A stretch of 64,000 bases of DNA from Aristolochia californica (GCA_029961685.1 JARWKL010000016.1:19660157-19724156), one strand, 5' to 3'. Shown: positions 1 to 13,880, numbered from the stretch's first letter. The notes: generated by a model not told the origin, from the sequence alone. Numbers and translations: made by a program.

Positions 1-308
1 TTCTCTTTGAAAATTCCTTTTAGATTCTGAGATGTTGTATTTTGTTTTGTTGTTTAGGTTGTTGATGTTATAAGTTTCGTACAGCTCTTTTTATCTGATT
101 AACGGTTCAGGATTTTTTTATTTTTTCTTTGCAGTTATTGTCCTGATAGTTGTTGATTACAAATGTTGATATTGCTGTCGATGTGATTAATGTTATTGCC
201 ATAGTCATCTAGTTCATGTCGAGTTATGCTGGATGCTGGATGATGTGGTTATGAGTGCGGTTGCGGGTTCAGTTTTATGTTTGGTTACGGAACTCATGAG
301 GTGTATCT
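1..308 (+). other. Leader or promoter region of the GDPD gene
   Basis: No open coding signal is visible here. The stretch is T-rich on the + strand and has a pyrimidine tract ending in TTTGCAG near 127-133, so it may contain a 5' UTR intron of the downstream gene. The window starts inside this region, so the transcription start cannot be placed. Confidence 0.4.
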
Positions 309-3300
309 ATGTGTTTATTGTTTTTGGCAGGGTTCATTCTCTTTCTGTTTTTGTCTCTTGTTGGGGGAAGCTTGGCGAGGCCTTTTAATCCCCTTCCAAG
401 TAAAGTAAGTAAGGGAAAAAGACAACCTATACAGACATTCCGGCCATATAATATTGCTCATAGAGGTTCAAATGGAGAAATCCCTGAAGAGACCTCTACT
501 GCATATCTGGTAATTGTCCTTCCCTTGGTTCAGCTTTCTGTTTTGCTTTTATTCACCTCAACAAAATCTTCAAACTATAATTGATCGCGTTAATGTTGGT
601 GAAGCAATTCAATAGATTTTACCGGTACCTTATATGCTTATTCCTATTGACAAGGGATTGAGTTGGAGATCATAATCTCCTATTTTGTCTTAGATTATAT
701 TCCAATCGAGGTACAAATAGGGTTCAAATTTTAGAGCTCTTTTTGGAGGATGATTTGCTTTAGCAAATTATTCATGTAACCTTCTTTAGTAAAAAGTTAC
801 AAGAGATGATAAACTATTGATGTTTAAATGATTTTGTAAAAATGGAAAATATGAAGGGCAAAATGATGAAATTGAAGAAGAGAAGAGGAGAGAAGCAAAG
901 TAAAAGAGACTCTTGTGAGAAGTCTCGTTCGGGTCGAGCTTGACCCCCTCACTATTAAATAAGTGATTTTTGTAAAAAATGACAAATATGCCCCTTGCAC
1001 ACTTAAACGACTTAAAATCTTTATATCCCCCATTCTACATAACCAAACTACATGAAATTTAGTCTACATACATAATAAAAAAAAAGTAGAGCAAGATGGT
1101 AATGAAATTAGAAACATCTACATATGTAAAATGACCAAAATGCCCTTTAGTAGCTTTTCTAATACCCCCCCTTAAGCTGGAACATATATGTCCATAAGGC
1201 CAGTTTGTCAAAAAATGTCATAAATTCACATTTTTCCAAGATCTTAGTGAACACATCTCCAATCTGATCTCTGGACCGAACATAAGGAATAACTACTTCT
1301 TTCTTCATTTCAACATCCTGAATAAAATGACAATCTACTTCAATGTGTTTTCTCTTTTCATGAAACACTAGATTAATGACAATAAATTTGCCACTTGATT
1401 GTCGCAATAAATAGTCATAGGTTTATTCTAGTGAAACCCCAACTCTTGTGTCACAGACCTTACCCACATCAGTTCATTGACAGTGTGGAGTATTGCCTTA
1501 TACTTTGCTTCAACGCTGGATCAAGCTATAACATTTTGCTTCTTGATTTTCTAACTTATCAAATTTCCTCTTAAAAACACATAGTATCATGTGATAGATT
1601 TCATGTCTAGCTTAGAACTAGCATAGTCAACATCAAAAAAATATTCAAACTTCAGATGATCATGAGGCTTAAAGAAAAGACCCTTTTCAAGTTACCCCTT
1701 CAAAGACCACAAGATTCTTTGTGCAACTTGCAGATGAACTTTGCTTCGGCATTTCATGAGTTGACTAACCACATTAACAACAAAGGAAATATTTGGAAAA
1801 TTGATAGTAGCATATATGAGTTTGCCAACTAATTGTCGATACACCGTCTTATCATTGAGTTCAACACTCTGATCATCATGAAGGTCATGTACATCTTCCA
1901 TTGGATTTTCAACCGATTTGGCACCCAATAACTCATACTCTTGTAACATATTTGTTACATATTTTCTCTGAGTCAGTTCAAGTCCTGTTTTGTTTCTTGC
2001 CACTTCAATGCTCAAGAAGTATTTTAATGAGTCGAGATCTTTAGTCTGAAATCTGTTGTCAGATGTGTTTTCACCTTTTCAATGCTAGCCATATCACTAC
2101 TAAACAATATAATATCATCCACTTAAACTTATAGCACAACAATACCGGATGATTGCTTTAGAACAAAGAGAGAATGGTCACAGTGACTTCTAGAGACACC
2201 CATGGACATCACCACTTGGCTAAAATTTTCTAACTATGCCTGTGGGCTCTGTTTTAGACCATTTATAGCTTTCATGAGTCTGCAAACTTTATCCATCTCC
2301 CACTCAACAACATACTCAGGAGGTTGCTCCATATATACTTCATCTTCCAGATCACCATATAAAAATATATTTTTAATGTGAAGTTGGCATAATGACCAAC
2401 CCTGATTCACAAAAATAAAAACTAAAATCTAGACAAAGGAAGACCTAGCAACAGGGGAAAATGTCTCAATTACATTAACACCATAAGTCTGAGTGTGAGC
2501 CTCATATCGTTCAATAGAACCGTTGGCATTATACTTCACCGTATACACCCATCTACAACCAACAATAGTCGCACCTGACCCCTTATTTAACAGTGCCTCT
2601 ATTTCAACATCCATGGCCTGCTTCCACTAAGGAGAAGAAAGAGTAGCTTGCACTGAAGGAATATTTCTAGTAGACAGGGATAAAGCAAGTCTTTTATACT
2701 GGTCAGACAACAAATTAAAAGACACAAAGTTAGACAATGTACCTTTCCTAACACCTTTCCGAAGAGCAATGAAAAGATGTAAGTCACTTACCTTTAGATC
2801 TGTAGACGAATTGGGGTTGAGGACTGATGTGAGAGAGGGAACTGTAGGCTGAGAAGAGGGCACTTGTCGTGTATGATATACCTGTAGAGGTTTCTCAATT
2901 GTAGCACTACATGAAGGTCCTGGATTCTTCCACAAGTGTAGGAACAACCAACTTTGTATTTGTAGAAGAAGGAAAAACAGTGTCTGGACAAGAAGACTCG
3001 AAGAAAGGAGTATCCTCAAAGAAAGGGACATCCGCAAATACAAATGTTTTTCTTGTATATAGACAAAAACATTTATACCCTTATCCTAAGAAAATGTACT
3101 TGACTGCACAATGAGACAATTTATCTCTAGATGGACCAAACAAGTGCAAAACAAACACAACCGAAAACACGAAGGGACTCAAAATTTGATGGAACAAAAG
3201 GAAATAAAACCTGGATAGAGATTTGACCCCTAAGGACAGCAGAAGGCATTTTGATTGATGAGAAAACATGCAGTAAGAACTACTTCACTCCAATACGACT

Positions 3301-6300
3301 TGGCTAAATTCATATGAAATAACATCGCATGTGCTACTTCCAATAGGTGACGATTTTTACGTTCAACAACTCCATTTTGTTGTGGTGTAAACACTCACGA
3401 AAACTAATGAATAATCCACTGACTTTGATAAAATGCATCAAACCCCTAATTCATGAATTCAAGCTCATTATTAGTACACAGTACACGAATTGAAGTGGCA
3501 AATTGATTTTTTATTTCATTGTAGAAAATTTGAAATACATCAAAAACTTTAGTTTTCTCCTTAAGGAGATACACCCAAGTACATTTATTGAAATCATCAA
3601 TAAATAAAAGAAAATACTTTTAACAAAACAAACTAAATACAAGACTAGGACATCAAAATGAACAATTTCAAATAACTGACTACTCCTATGATGAGAGACA
3701 AGAAATGTAGCTCGGCTTGCCCAATTGGCACGATTCACATTAAAACGAAAGATTGGAAGGAAATATAAGAAAAAACTGAATCAGTTTTATCAGAGATGGA
3801 TGATCTAATCATAAGTGCCACTGTAAAAGAGAGATTGTAGAGTGCAAAACATGTGAATGATTATCTGGCAAGTGGCTCTCCAAATAATATATTTTACCCC
3901 TCTCATTCACGGAACCAATTATCCTCTTCTTCTGGAGATCCTGAAACACACAACGAGTAGGATAAAAGGTTAACAAACAATTCATTGATTTGGTTAACTG
4001 ACTCAAAGATAACAGACAGAGGAAACTTAGGAACTAGTAATAGAGATTGAGGAGACAAGAACGAAGCAGGAGTGATAGTACCAATCCCTTGAACTGATGA
4101 AACAAAACCAGCAGCTAAGGTAACATGTTTAACATTAGATGACTTTTAAATCCGAAAATAAAGAAGACATATCTGACATATGAGTAGTAGCTCCTGAGTC
4201 AAGAACTCAAGTAGACGATGGGCACACATGGAAAATGGACATACTTGAGCTAGCCAGGGTGGCTATAGGTGTAGAAGTATGAGCCATAGATGTAGAGGAA
4301 GAAACAACTGAAAGTTGAGCCATATGGTGAACAATTTGTTATTGTTGTTGTAGTAATTGTTGCATTTCATCAAAGGACCCTGGGGTAACAATGTTTACCA
4401 CCTCAGTAGGTGCCTCACTGCTATTATGAATGGCTAAGTTGGCCTATGCCGGTTTACCAAATTTGATCCACACTTGTTTAAAAAACTATTTGTCTTGCCA
4501 CAGTGAATACATTTCCTCTTAGACTTACCATCTCCTCCGCCTCTACTAGTACTACTACGACCTCAAGAAGAGTCTATAAAACTAGAGGTATTAAGTGCAG
4601 AGGCATCCACTAGCTTAACTTCTTGACCAGCCCTAGGTACAACTGTAGTTTCAACATGCATAATTCTGTTAAAAGTTATAAACAATGTAGGCACATCATT
4701 AGATGCAAGTATTTGTGCTTTTACTCCATCCAATTCAGAACCCAGTCCATCATCAAGAAATTTGCCCAAGTAGTATCTGATTTTGTTGTTTCCTCAACTC
4801 TTGTTCATCTGTAGTGAACGGATGACAAACATTTATCCCCCGCCATACCCTTAAAAATTAACTATAGTATTATGTAACCGACCTGTTACCCCTTTTTAAA
4901 CCAAAGAAGTCTATATATAATTCATACATTGGGGACAGATTGCGCTCTTGATCATACAACGATTCTAGAAACACCTGCATCTCTTTTGATGTTTCACAAT
5001 TCATCACTTGATTCCTTTGTTTTGAAACAACACTATTTACAATCCAAGTCATTACTTGGTTGTCCTTTGCCTCTCAATTATCTCTCATAGGCACTTGGGG
5101 ATCATCTCTAATATATCTGGATTTTCTCTTGGCTTTTAAATTCATTCGTACAGATTTAGCCCAGCTAAGATAGTTTTATCTATGCAGTTTTTCTCAGGTA
5201 TTGGCAATAGTAGTTTTTTCATCAGAATTGCTAATTTCTCTTGGGAATCAGCCATAATCACCATTATACACTCACAATTAAGCAAATATAGCTTCAAGTA
5301 ACAAGTCTAGTACTCAAGGTAGATGAGCCCCATTTCTTAAAAATTTGGGTTTCTCTTGCAATTTTCACAAATCCCCAAATTGGCACAAATTCCATCAACA
5401 ACAAGAGAATATGCATGCAGGAATCATAAACGTTCATTGATTAGGACTGCCATCATCATCTAGGGCGATGACACAGTCAAGGATCCTTGTATTGGGATGT
5501 GCACCAAGAACGAGGGGATTTTTCCCAAATTAAAAGTCCCACTTGGATTTTTCATCATAGATAACTGCACTTTAAGGCAGTAAAGACCAACAACCCTAAG
5601 GTTTTGGTAGAAAGAGAGAAGAAAAATTGACTTTTGTTGAACCAGTAGGGCACAAACCTCAAATCTCTTCTTCAAGGATGACACAAGCTTCAATGGAGGA
5701 GAAAAATCTAAATCTAAGGCTTCAAACAATGATTCGCTGCTTTAGCATGTAAAAATGAAAAATATGAAGGGAAGAATGAAGAAATTAAAGAAGAAAAGAG
5801 GGCAGGAGCAGAGGAGAGAAAAGAGACACTTGGGAGAAGTCTCGCTTGACCCCTCTCTATCAAATAAGTGATTTTGGTAAAAAATACAAATATACCCCTT
5901 TCACACTTAATACTATTTGAATCCTTATATCTCCCATTCTACATAACCAAACTACATGAAATTTAGTCTAAATACATAATAAAAAATGTAGAACAAGATG
6001 GTAATGAAGTCAGGAACATTTACGTATATAAAATGAGCAAAATGCTCTTCTGTAGCTTTTCTATCAGAATTCTTTGTCAAACAGAGGAAAAAAACTTATG
6101 TTCTATTCCTACATTCAGCATTTGAAAATTTTCCAAAATAAGCTTAGAGCTACTGACAAGTAAACTTTTTCCTTAGTAGGAGGAACATAAATGATTGCGT
6201 GTATGGTGATTTTTTTCGATATTTACATTTGATATTTGAAATCATCACTTTTTGTTTGTGAGGAAATAAATCCAACTATATCTTTTGTCCTTGCAGAAAG

Positions 6301-8297
6301 CAATTGAAGAAGGCACAGACTTTATAGAGGGTGATATTCTTGCGTCAAAAGATGGAGCACTTATATGCTTCCATGATGTAACTCTCGATGATACTACTGA
6401 TGTTGCAAATCATAAAGAGTTTGCTAATCGTAGAAGAACCTATGAGGTCCAAGGCGAGAATGTAACCGGATGGTTCACAGGTATGTGATAAGCTTTATTG
6501 TTGAAGTGACATTTGAGGATTGCTTTACGCAAGCAAAATGTCTAGATTTATGAACTATCACTCAACACAATTTGGAGTGCTGCATTGAGAATGCATTGGG
6601 TTGATGAAGGTAAACTCAAAGTGCCAAGTACCAAAAATTCATGGATTTGTAGGTTTATCCATTGTGAGCCTAGTGCGCACTTCATTTCATATAAATATTA
6701 TTTTCTTTTCAAGTAAAAAAAAAAATTATTTACTAAGTTCTAGATTTTTTAAGATTGTCATGATGTATGCAGTTGATTTCACTCTACATGAGCTAAAATC
6801 ATTACGAGTTAATCAGAGATTCAAGTTTCGGGATCAACAATATAATGGTCAGTTTTCTTTAAATAATATATGCTTCCTTGTATTATCTTCAGAACGTTAT
6901 GTTACATGTTGATAGTTTGTTCATGCACTAATTCTACCTTTTAAATGACAAACAGGAAAGTTTTCAATCATTACTTTTGAAGAGTTCATTGCAATTGCAC
7001 TTGATGCTCCGAGAGTTGTTGGGATCTATCCAGAGATTAAGAACCCTGTTTTCATCAACCAACATGTATGTCTTTTATTTTGTCTTTATTTTTCATTAAG
7101 AACCCTGTTAATATAAAGAGATCTTGACTTTAACTTTAATTCAAGTCAGTTGCCACTCCGTGTTGCAAAGTTTGTCTTTATTGTGACTGCATCTGGTCTA
7201 CTTCTATTGATCTTGTCATGACATTTTAAAATGCTGCTGCTGTAAACCATTTGGCTGAAGTATACTATTTTTGGCAGGTAAAATGGAGTGGTGGTAAGAA
7301 GTTTGAAGATGTATTTGTGGAGACGCTCTTGAAGTATGGATATAAGGGTGAATATTTATCAAAGAATTGGCTTAAGCAACCTGTTTTGATCCAGTCATTT
7401 GCTCCATCCTCACTCGTATACATTTCAAACTTCACCGACTCACCAAAAATCTTTTTAATTGATGATGTGACAATTCCAACTCAAGATACCAAACAGGTTC
7501 TTATCTTTACCCTTAAATTGTTTTATTGTTGAGTTCTGATACTCAAAAGTGCATTAAGGTTTTGATGCTTTAATCTTCATAACTAAAAATATAAAGTTAT
7601 TCCTAAAGATTTTACATTTTTTATGAGCATAACACAGGCAATTGCGCTTGTCAATTTTTTAGTTTATTTTCTAAACCTCCAATCTATGAAAAGGAACTTG
7701 GATTTATCTTTTCCTTTTTTAATACATTTAAACTTACTAATGGAATCCTTTATATGGGATGATTACATTCAGACATATGAAGAAATCACTTCAGACTCGT
7801 ACTTCAAATACATAAGCAATTACGTGGTTGGCATTGGACCATGGAAGGACACATTAGCACCCCCAGAGCACGACTTTGTGACTGTTCCCACTGATCTTGT
7901 TGCCAAGGCACACGCTCATGGCCTACAGGTATCATCACCTCTCTCTCTCCCCCCCTTTGAAATGCAAAAAATGCTAATTTGTTGAACTGTGACATCTGAA
8001 CTTCATACTAATTATTCATATTGATCTTTTTTAACTATGTTTGCATATTGACGAATTCAGGTGCATCCTTACACTTATCGGAATGAAAACCAATTCTTGC
8101 ACTTCAATTTCCACCAGGATCCCTATGCTGAATATGATTACTGGATAAATAGAATTGGTATTGATGGACTTTTCACTGATTTCACGGGAAGCCTCCATAA
8201 TTATCAAGAGTTGACTTCACCTAAGGAAGGTACGGATGTAAGAGATTTATTGCACAAGGTTGCTGCTATGATCTCGTCTTATGGCCATGGAGTATAA
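309..8297 (+). CDS. GDPD6: Glycerophosphodiester phosphodiesterase, secreted GDPD5/6 type, 7 exons
   Basis: Hydrolyses glycerophosphodiesters to glycerol-3-phosphate and an alcohol; in plants these enzymes serve phosphate recycling and lipid remodelling, and this class enters the secretory pathway. Exons are 309-509, 6297-6480, 6773-6847, 6956-7065, 7278-7496, 7773-7928 and 8061-8297; all junctions are GT-AG with matching phases and give 393 aa. Residues 1-23 are a hydrophobic signal peptide. The catalytic HRG motif gives His51, followed by the metal ligands Glu78 and Asp80 (EGD) and by His93 in CFHD. The C-terminal barrel strands include a GIDGLFTDF segment. Intron 1 (510-6296) is stretched by an antisense copia insertion, but splice sites and frame are intact, so I take the gene as functional. 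The start is the only ATG ahead of the signal peptide. The GDPD5 versus GDPD6 choice rests on general similarity and on RPA1B lying nearby. Confidence 0.88.
835..1164 (-). repeat. 3' LTR of the intronic copia element
   Basis: Left copy on the + strand, 3' in the element's own sense. It pairs with 5749-6066. In element sense it ends in TTTTTACA; its sense start reads TATTAG where the partner reads TGATAG, so one terminal dinucleotide has decayed. Confidence 0.82.
5749..6066 (-). repeat. 5' LTR of the intronic copia element
   Basis: Right copy on the + strand, 5' in the element's sense. It runs TGATAG...TTTTTACA in sense. It shares long blocks with 835-1164, for example around CATTCTACATAACC, and has several small indels relative to it, which indicates an old insertion. 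The adjoining primer-binding site is only weakly like the usual initiator-Met complement. Confidence 0.82.
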
Positions 8298-9095
8298 CTT
8301 TTTTATTTTATTGTATATTGTTTTTTTTTTTTAATTTCAAAATAAATTAGAAAGGTTGAAATTTGTAAGCTTTAATATTAGAGGAAATAATAGAGGCTTT
8401 TGCACAACTCACTCTCTACAACTTCCTATTGATATCTTTTACCTCTTGACTGTAATGAATTGGTGGGATATCTTTTACCTCCTCACAACCCATTTACAAT
8501 ACAACCATTAGTGACTAAACAAACAGCTCTGGATTGAAACTTCATTGACAATCTTTCACACTTCTGCTCATTAAATATTTTTCAATTAAAGAGTAATTCC
8601 TTTCATGTTTGCACATGTAAACAAGATTACTACACGTGATCCAACATCTCGCTTGACCTGGGGATAAGAATAAAGGATTTCACAACCACAACAATCAAAG
8701 TACAGTCTGAATCCCTAATACAAAAAAGAAGTTCAAAGTGCACCCACCCAGAAAGAAAAATTTTGAGCTGACAGATCAGCCTCCAAACTCTATTCAAAAC
8801 ATCTGTACTTTATTTACTCCAAAAGGACTATGAAGAGAAGAAAAAGAAAAAAAAGAGAGAAAAATGATATCAACAAAATTCTGCATTGATATACATCTGC
8901 ACTCTTCTGCAGACAGAATCAATAAGTGCCCTCACAGAAGATGGGGGAAACAGTGGTTGTATATTACAACAGGATAACTACATCTCAGAACCAAATCTGA
9001 GGGGAAGCCCAAAAAAATTGGACAAGCATGAATTACATCTCTATCTTACCTCCTACATTTTGAATGAGTTAATCATTGGACAGAATTGTTATTAG
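8298..9095. other. Spacer between convergent GDPD and RPK2 genes
   Basis: This holds the 3' UTRs of the two convergent genes. There are T-runs near 8321-8331 and A-rich stretches, with no coding pattern on either strand. Short open frames here lack homology that I recognise. Confidence 0.6.
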
Positions 9096-12000
9096 CTAGC
9101 ATGTTGGGGGTTGCAGTTGCTTCAACCTTTGAACAACTTGCTTCATTGTGGGTCTAATCGAGAGAGAATCAACAGTACACATGACAGCCAAGTGCAGCGT
9201 CTCAACCAAATCATCGTGTGGACCCACGTCCCACAGACCTGCGGTGAACACCTCGCGGGCACAACCCTGTCGGAGAAGCATGCATGCCCATGCAACAATG
9301 TTAAACCCATTCCCATATGAGGAGAATGAAGGATCTAAAGCCTTCTTATCTGAGATCAGTTCCAGAAGAACCACACCATAACTGTACACATCTGCTTTGT
9401 CAGAAACCCTACAGGTCATAGCATACTCTGGAGCCACATAACCAAAGGTCCCAGCCACACCTGTAGTGGCATGGGTTTCAGAGGTACCCAAAAGCCTTGC
9501 CAACCCAAAATCTGACAAATAGGCATTAAACTCATTATCCAATAAGATATTACTTGGTTTAACATCACGATGGAGAACTCGTGGAACACACTGGTCATGT
9601 AAGTAAGCAAGGGCACGAGCTATATCCAATGCAATCTTATGAAGCATCCTCCAGTCTACAGGTCTCTTTGACCTTTCTTGGATAAAATTTTCCAAATTAC
9701 CACCAGGAAGATAATTATAAATTAGAAACATCTCGGTCTCACTAGCATGGAAACCAATCAGGGTCACCAGATTCTGGTGACGCATTCTTCCAAGGGTCTT
9801 GATTTCTGCCTGGAACTGTTGAACCCCCTGAAACCGCCCAACTGAGAGCCTCTTTATTGCCACCAGCACTCCAGGTGAGATCTCAGCTTTGTAGGTGGCT
9901 CCAAAGCCTCCACTTCCGATACAATTGCTTGCGTTAAAACTACCTGTAGCCCGCATGACAATCTCAAAAGTCAGTGGTACTCCTACATCGGTGAAAAGGG
10001 TCACCTCTCTCCTGCTTAATCCCTGGACTGCAGGTCTGGGTATGCATTTTCTTGTGTATACAAACAGAACCACCAGAGCTATAAGAACAGACACTATAGC
10101 TGATGCAGATGTTATTGATGCAATTTCAATGGAATTGAACCCACTCTTTTTGGATACACTTGTGGATGGAGCAGAAGCATATTGCTGAGATGTCTCACTC
10201 TGCCCACGAAGATTTGAAGCTGGGACAGAGAGCCCATACCCATCACAAGGAAGTAACGGATTCCCAACAAGGCTGCTGCAGTTTAAAGAAAAAGCATTCA
10301 ATGGTATAGGTCCAGACAGATTATTAAAGGATGCATTGAACACACGTAGTGACGTCACATTTGCAAAAGAGGGAGGTATTGCACCGGAGAACCTATTGTG
10401 GTCAAGCAGGAGAACAGACAGGTTTTTCAAATCAACCAGATTTCCTGGAATCCCACCAGATAAAAAATTTGAAGAAAGCTCCAGTACCTCTAGAGATGGC
10501 AACTGACTCAAAGTAGGAGGTATAACACCACTAAGATTATTACCAGCCAATGAAAGATGCTGCAAACCTTTCAACCGACTGAAGCTTGCTGGAATTGGGC
10601 CAAACAATTGATTCCTGCTCATATCGAGACTGACAAGAGAGACCAAATCACCAAAATTCTCAGGTATTGAACCAGTAATCTGATTTTCTGAAACATTCAG
10701 AAGCTTAATAGATTTGCATTTTGCACCAATCGCCGATGGGACTTGACCTGAGATTCTGTTGTCACTTAAGTTAGCGATCAACCCATTCAAGTTGTCACAC
10801 TTTTCAAATAAATATCCAGGAATTGTCCCTATCAGATTGTTCCCGTTCACTAGAAAAGCATAAATGGTCTTCTTTCCTAATCTTTCAGGAGCAATTGCCA
10901 ATGGTGGCACAGGACCTGAGAAATTGTTCTCTCCAAAATTATGAAAAATTGCAAGATTACCTTGTGAACTGAAAGATGGTAATAATGTTCCAATTTTCAT
11001 ATTGTTTCTAAGAAACAGAGAATATGCAGCAAGCACATCCTCGGGTAGGTCAAATGAAACATCAGAGGAAGGCAGAGATAAGCATCTATCGTAAACAAAC
11101 TTCGGTATTGAGCCAGATAAGAGATTTCCACTCACATCAAACATGACCATGCAAGGAACAGGAAGTCTCACATTCAACCCACCCTTCAACTTGTTCGAAT
11201 TCAAATCAAGATATTGCAGATTACTGCATTGCTGAAATGCTTTTGGTATTTGACCAGTGAAATAATTGCGACCAAGGTTAACCATTTCCAAGTTCTCACA
11301 AGGACCCCATTCATCTGGAATTTGATCTTCTAAACTAGCCCTTGGAACCCACAATATTTTGAGCTTTGGGAGTGCCGTAACATTAACAGGAATGCCACCT
11401 TGGAAGTAATTGTAATCATCATTAGCACCAGTTGATGACCTTTGCAATAAGTTTCCAGCAGGTAAGGGATCAAACAAATTTGAGAGAATGAGGACCGATA
11501 ATTCGACACAGTTCCCGAGCTCAGGTGCGATAGGCCCACTAAGGCTGTTCCTTGACAGGTCTAACACTTGAAGCTTCTGAAGCCGCCCAAGATCTGGAGG
11601 GATTACATCGCCCAGCATGTTAGAAAAAAGCCGCAAAGTACGCAAGCCCACACAGCTCCCCAAACTACCAGGGATTTTACCATCGAGCGAGTTCCCCGAC
11701 AGATCAAGATGCTCGAGGTTCTTACAGTTTTGTCCAATTTCTTCTGGGATCGACTGAGTAAACTGATTAAGAGACAAATAGAGCTCTCGCAACTCGGAAA
11801 AATTCCCAAGAAATGCAGGAATGCTCCCGTTAAACCGATTACCGGCCAAGTTCAAAATCTCCAATTTGACACAGCTCATGAGTGAGGTAGGAAGCTCTCC
11901 ATCCATCTTATTAAAACCTAGGTTAAGTACCTTGAGATTCCTCAGACCTCCGAATTCTGCAGGCAACACTCCCGTAAGTGAATTGCCTTCGAGATCAAGA

Positions 12001-12557
12001 ACTTCCAGCCTCTCCAAACCCCAAATTTCCCGTGGGATACTACCGCCAAAGTCATGAAACGGTAGAGCCAAAACCCTCAGTTCCGTAAATTTCCCAATCG
12101 CCGGCGGCACCTGTCCACCCAATTTCCCACTCACACTCGCGCAGCTTCTCCTAAACCCCAGTCGAGCGAAAAGAAATCCATTAAGGTCCGAACAAGAGAA
12201 AGCATTCGAGTTACCTCCACTTCCGGCAGAGCCGCCAGTGATGTTGAGGGCGGAAACCCTAAAATTCGAATCACAGGAGACCCCAACCCAAGAACAGTGG
12301 TCCGCACTCTCCACCCTCCACCCGGACAGCAAACCGGAAGGATCAGGGAACGCGTTCTTGAGCTGAAGCAGCAGTGACTTTTCGGCATCATCGGCGTCAA
12401 CAAAAGGGAAGACCAAGAGATGAAAAATGAGAGCTAAAAAAAGGGTTGCATAGAGCCAACGACACCTAGTCGTCGACGACACGAACATGCTGGAGGAAAT
12501 CGAACACCAGCAGCGGCAAAATATTTCACAAACCCCACCCGCCCAACTCGAAATCAC
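9096..12557 (-). CDS. RPK2: LRR receptor-like protein kinase, RPK2/TOAD2 type
   Basis: Single-exon 1153-aa plasma-membrane receptor kinase; the Arabidopsis namesake is close in length and works in CLE peptide signalling, anther development and embryo patterning. Order: signal peptide in about residues 32-56 (a start at Met24 is also possible), LRRNT with a WVGVSC motif near 90-95, about 20 leucine-rich repeats broken by an island domain, a juxtamembrane serine-rich segment, one membrane helix near 807-835, and a kinase. The kinase has the glycine loop GSGGFG near 879, VAIKRL with the ATP lysine, [11 protein letters not shown] near 994 and SDFGLAR near 1015, followed by APEY. HRD and DFG are both present, so the kinase is predicted active. 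There are no frame breaks. It is convergent with the GDPD gene. Confidence 0.93.
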   Translation of the reverse strand: MISSWAGGVCEIFCRCWCSISSSMFVSSTTRCRWLYATLFLALIFHLLVFPFVDADDAEKSLLLQLKNAFPDPSGLLSGWRVESADHCSWVGVSCDSNFRVSALNITGGSAGSGGNSNAFSCSDLNGFLFARLGFRRSCASVSGKLGGQVPPAIGKFTELRVLALPFHDFGGSIPREIWGLERLEVLDLEGNSLTGVLPAEFGGLRNLKVLNLGFNKMDGELPTSLMSCVKLEILNLAGNRFNGSIPAFLGNFSELRELYLSLNQFTQSIPEEIGQNCKNLEHLDLSGNSLDGKIPGSLGSCVGLRTLRLFSNMLGDVIPPDLGRLQKLQVLDLSRNSLSGPIAPELGNCVELSVLILSNLFDPLPAGNLLQRSSTGANDDYNYFQGGIPVNVTALPKLKILWVPRASLEDQIPDEWGPCENLEMVNLGRNYFTGQIPKAFQQCSNLQYLDLNSNKLKGGLNVRLPVPCMVMFDVSGNLLSGSIPKFVYDRCLSLPSSDVSFDLPEDVLAAYSLFLRNNMKIGTLLPSFSSQGNLAIFHNFGENNFSGPVPPLAIAPERLGKKTIYAFLVNGNNLIGTIPGYLFEKCDNLNGLIANLSDNRISGQVPSAIGAKCKSIKLLNVSENQITGSIPENFGDLVSLVSLDMSRNQLFGPIPASFSRLKGLQHLSLAGNNLSGVIPPTLSQLPSLEVLELSSNFLSGGIPGNLVDLKNLSVLLLDHNRFSGAIPPSFANVTSLRVFNASFNNLSGPIPLNAFSLNCSSLVGNPLLPCDGYGLSVPASNLRGQSETSQQYASAPSTSVSKKSGFNSIEIASITSASAIVSVLIALVVLFVYTRKCIPRPAVQGLSRREVTLFTDVGVPLTFEIVMRATGSFNASNCIGSGGFGATYKAEISPGVLVAIKRLSVGRFQGVQQFQAEIKTLGRMRHQNLVTLIGFHASETEMFLIYNYLPGGNLENFIQERSKRPVDWRMLHKIALDIARALAYLHDQCVPRVLHRDVKPSNILLDNEFNAYLSDFGLARLLGTSETHATTGVAGTFGYVAPEYAMTCRVSDKADVYSYGVVLLELISDKKALDPSFSSYGNGFNIVAWACMLLRQGCAREVFTAGLWDVGPHDDLVETLHLAVMCTVDSLSIRPTMKQVVQRLKQLQPPTC

Positions 12558-13880
12558 AGGCCTCTAAACTCCAAGCACACGGCGGAGCTCGAGAAGTCAC
12601 AGACAGCAAGAGTAATCCAAGACAAGAAAATGAATTTTCAGAAACCCTAACCCTAGCTCTACGGAGACAAGGAGAGGGAAGAAAGGGCAAGGTAGAAAGA
12701 GGGAGAAGAAACCCAAATCCGGCTCTCCTTGGGAAGACGCGTTTTTCTTCTTCTTTCTGCTGCTGCTGCTGCTGCTTCTTTCATTCTCTTTCCTCCACCT
12801 TTTCTCGTTTCCACAACCTTTTTCTCTCTCTCCCACTCGCTGTCCCCTCTTCCCTGTTTCTCTCTCTAGACTAGCGTGGGTCCGGTGTATACAGACTCAG
12901 ACACGAGGGACCCACCCACTCCCCCCCTCCGCTCCCCTCCGCTCTTCACTCCCTCCGGCGGCCGCCGCTGCTACTGACCCAACGGTCCATTTGAAATCAA
13001 AAATCCGAAACACTCTCCGGCCATCTCTCCATGTGGCGACTGGCGACAAATTAAGCCTCCCCTCCAGCGTGTACTTGAGTTTCGGGATTGAAGAAATAAA
13101 TACGATCTGAGCCGTCGCTTTAGTGGGCCATACACATCCCTTCAATTACAAGTAATTAGCATCTTAATCAAATATTTAACATAATCACTCAAAGCTCAAA
13201 AGACAAGCCGCTTAATTAATCAAAGATTAGTCATCATAATTAATTTAAATCATAATTAGTTAATTGAAAAGGAAAATAAAAAATAAAAAAAAGGGAGGAT
13301 GACAGAGGATGACGCAAGCGTGTGTTGGTATAGGGCGGGTCACGAGGAATTATTTGTGGGGACCAGGCGGGAGTTGGGTGGTCCGCGGACAGCTCAAATG
13401 GAAATCTCGGCTATTCTATGATTAACATTAAAATTAATAATATTTAAAAGGAACAGAGACTGAGACGGTAGCTTGATTGAAAGACATGGAAGCAATTAAC
13501 CTTAGATAATTTAGTGAATAAACCATCATTGAGGGCATCAATTATCAATCTCAATTAAAATAACTCTTTAATGATTCAAGTAGACCCCTAATGAATGAAG
13601 AATGTCCTTGTGAAAGGATCTCTATACCAATTTAAATCTGGTATAGGACACCCTTGAAACCCAATACAACATGTGGTTGTGTCTCATATTAGGACCCCTA
13701 CAACCCATGTGCTTGTGTCTCATATTAGGACCCCCTACAACCCAATAGAATGGATTAAAATGTTTTGAAATATCACATCAATACTAAGTTAGATCAAGCA
13801 AATAATCAAAACCATGCTACATCTCAACAACAAGATAACTACTGCCCACATCCAAGTGAAATAACATTCAATTGTTCAAG
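12558..13880 (-). promoter_or_regulatory. RPK2 5' leader and promoter, and spacer to RPA1
   Basis: Immediately upstream of RPK2 (12560-12860) the sequence is a long purine/pyrimidine-biased leader with a short CTG repeat at 12757-12776 and CT-rich tracts, as is common in plant 5' UTRs. Beyond about 13140 it becomes AT-rich with no genes. A two-copy tandem repeat lies at 13671-13743. The 3' UTR of RPA1 ends somewhere before 14119. I cannot place a TATA box with confidence. Confidence 0.5.
13671..13743. repeat. Two-copy 36/37-bp tandem repeat
   Basis: The unit starts ATGTGGTTGTGTCTCATATT at 13671 and starts again as ATGTGCTTGTGTCTCATATT at 13707. The copies differ by one substitution and one extra C. 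It is intergenic and no function is evident. Confidence 0.85.

Larger units (their letters stand above)
835..6066 (-). mobile_element. Decayed Ty1/copia LTR retrotransposon inside GDPD intron 1
   Basis: The element is antisense to the host gene. Its two LTRs, 835-1164 and 5749-6066, both start TGTAAAAATG on the + strand and are clearly related along their length. Flanks are GATTT on the left (830-834) and GAATT on the right (6067-6071), a 4/5 match to a 5-bp target duplication. Reading the - strand from 5748 gives Gag, a degenerate zinc knuckle (KCIHCGK, about 4495-4530), the protease core VLDSGATT (about 4190-4210), integrase pieces, reverse transcriptase with VDDII (about 2106-2123) preceded by a stop, and RNase H with the typical DVFTKILEK tail near 1250. 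A C-rich tract just inside the left LTR (1165-1171) is the polypurine tract in sense. Many stops and frameshifts make it non-autonomous. Confidence 0.9.

Noticed and set aside
9895..10188. 97-codon + strand frame over RPK2
   Set aside because: Antisense shadow of the juxtamembrane and membrane part of RPK2.
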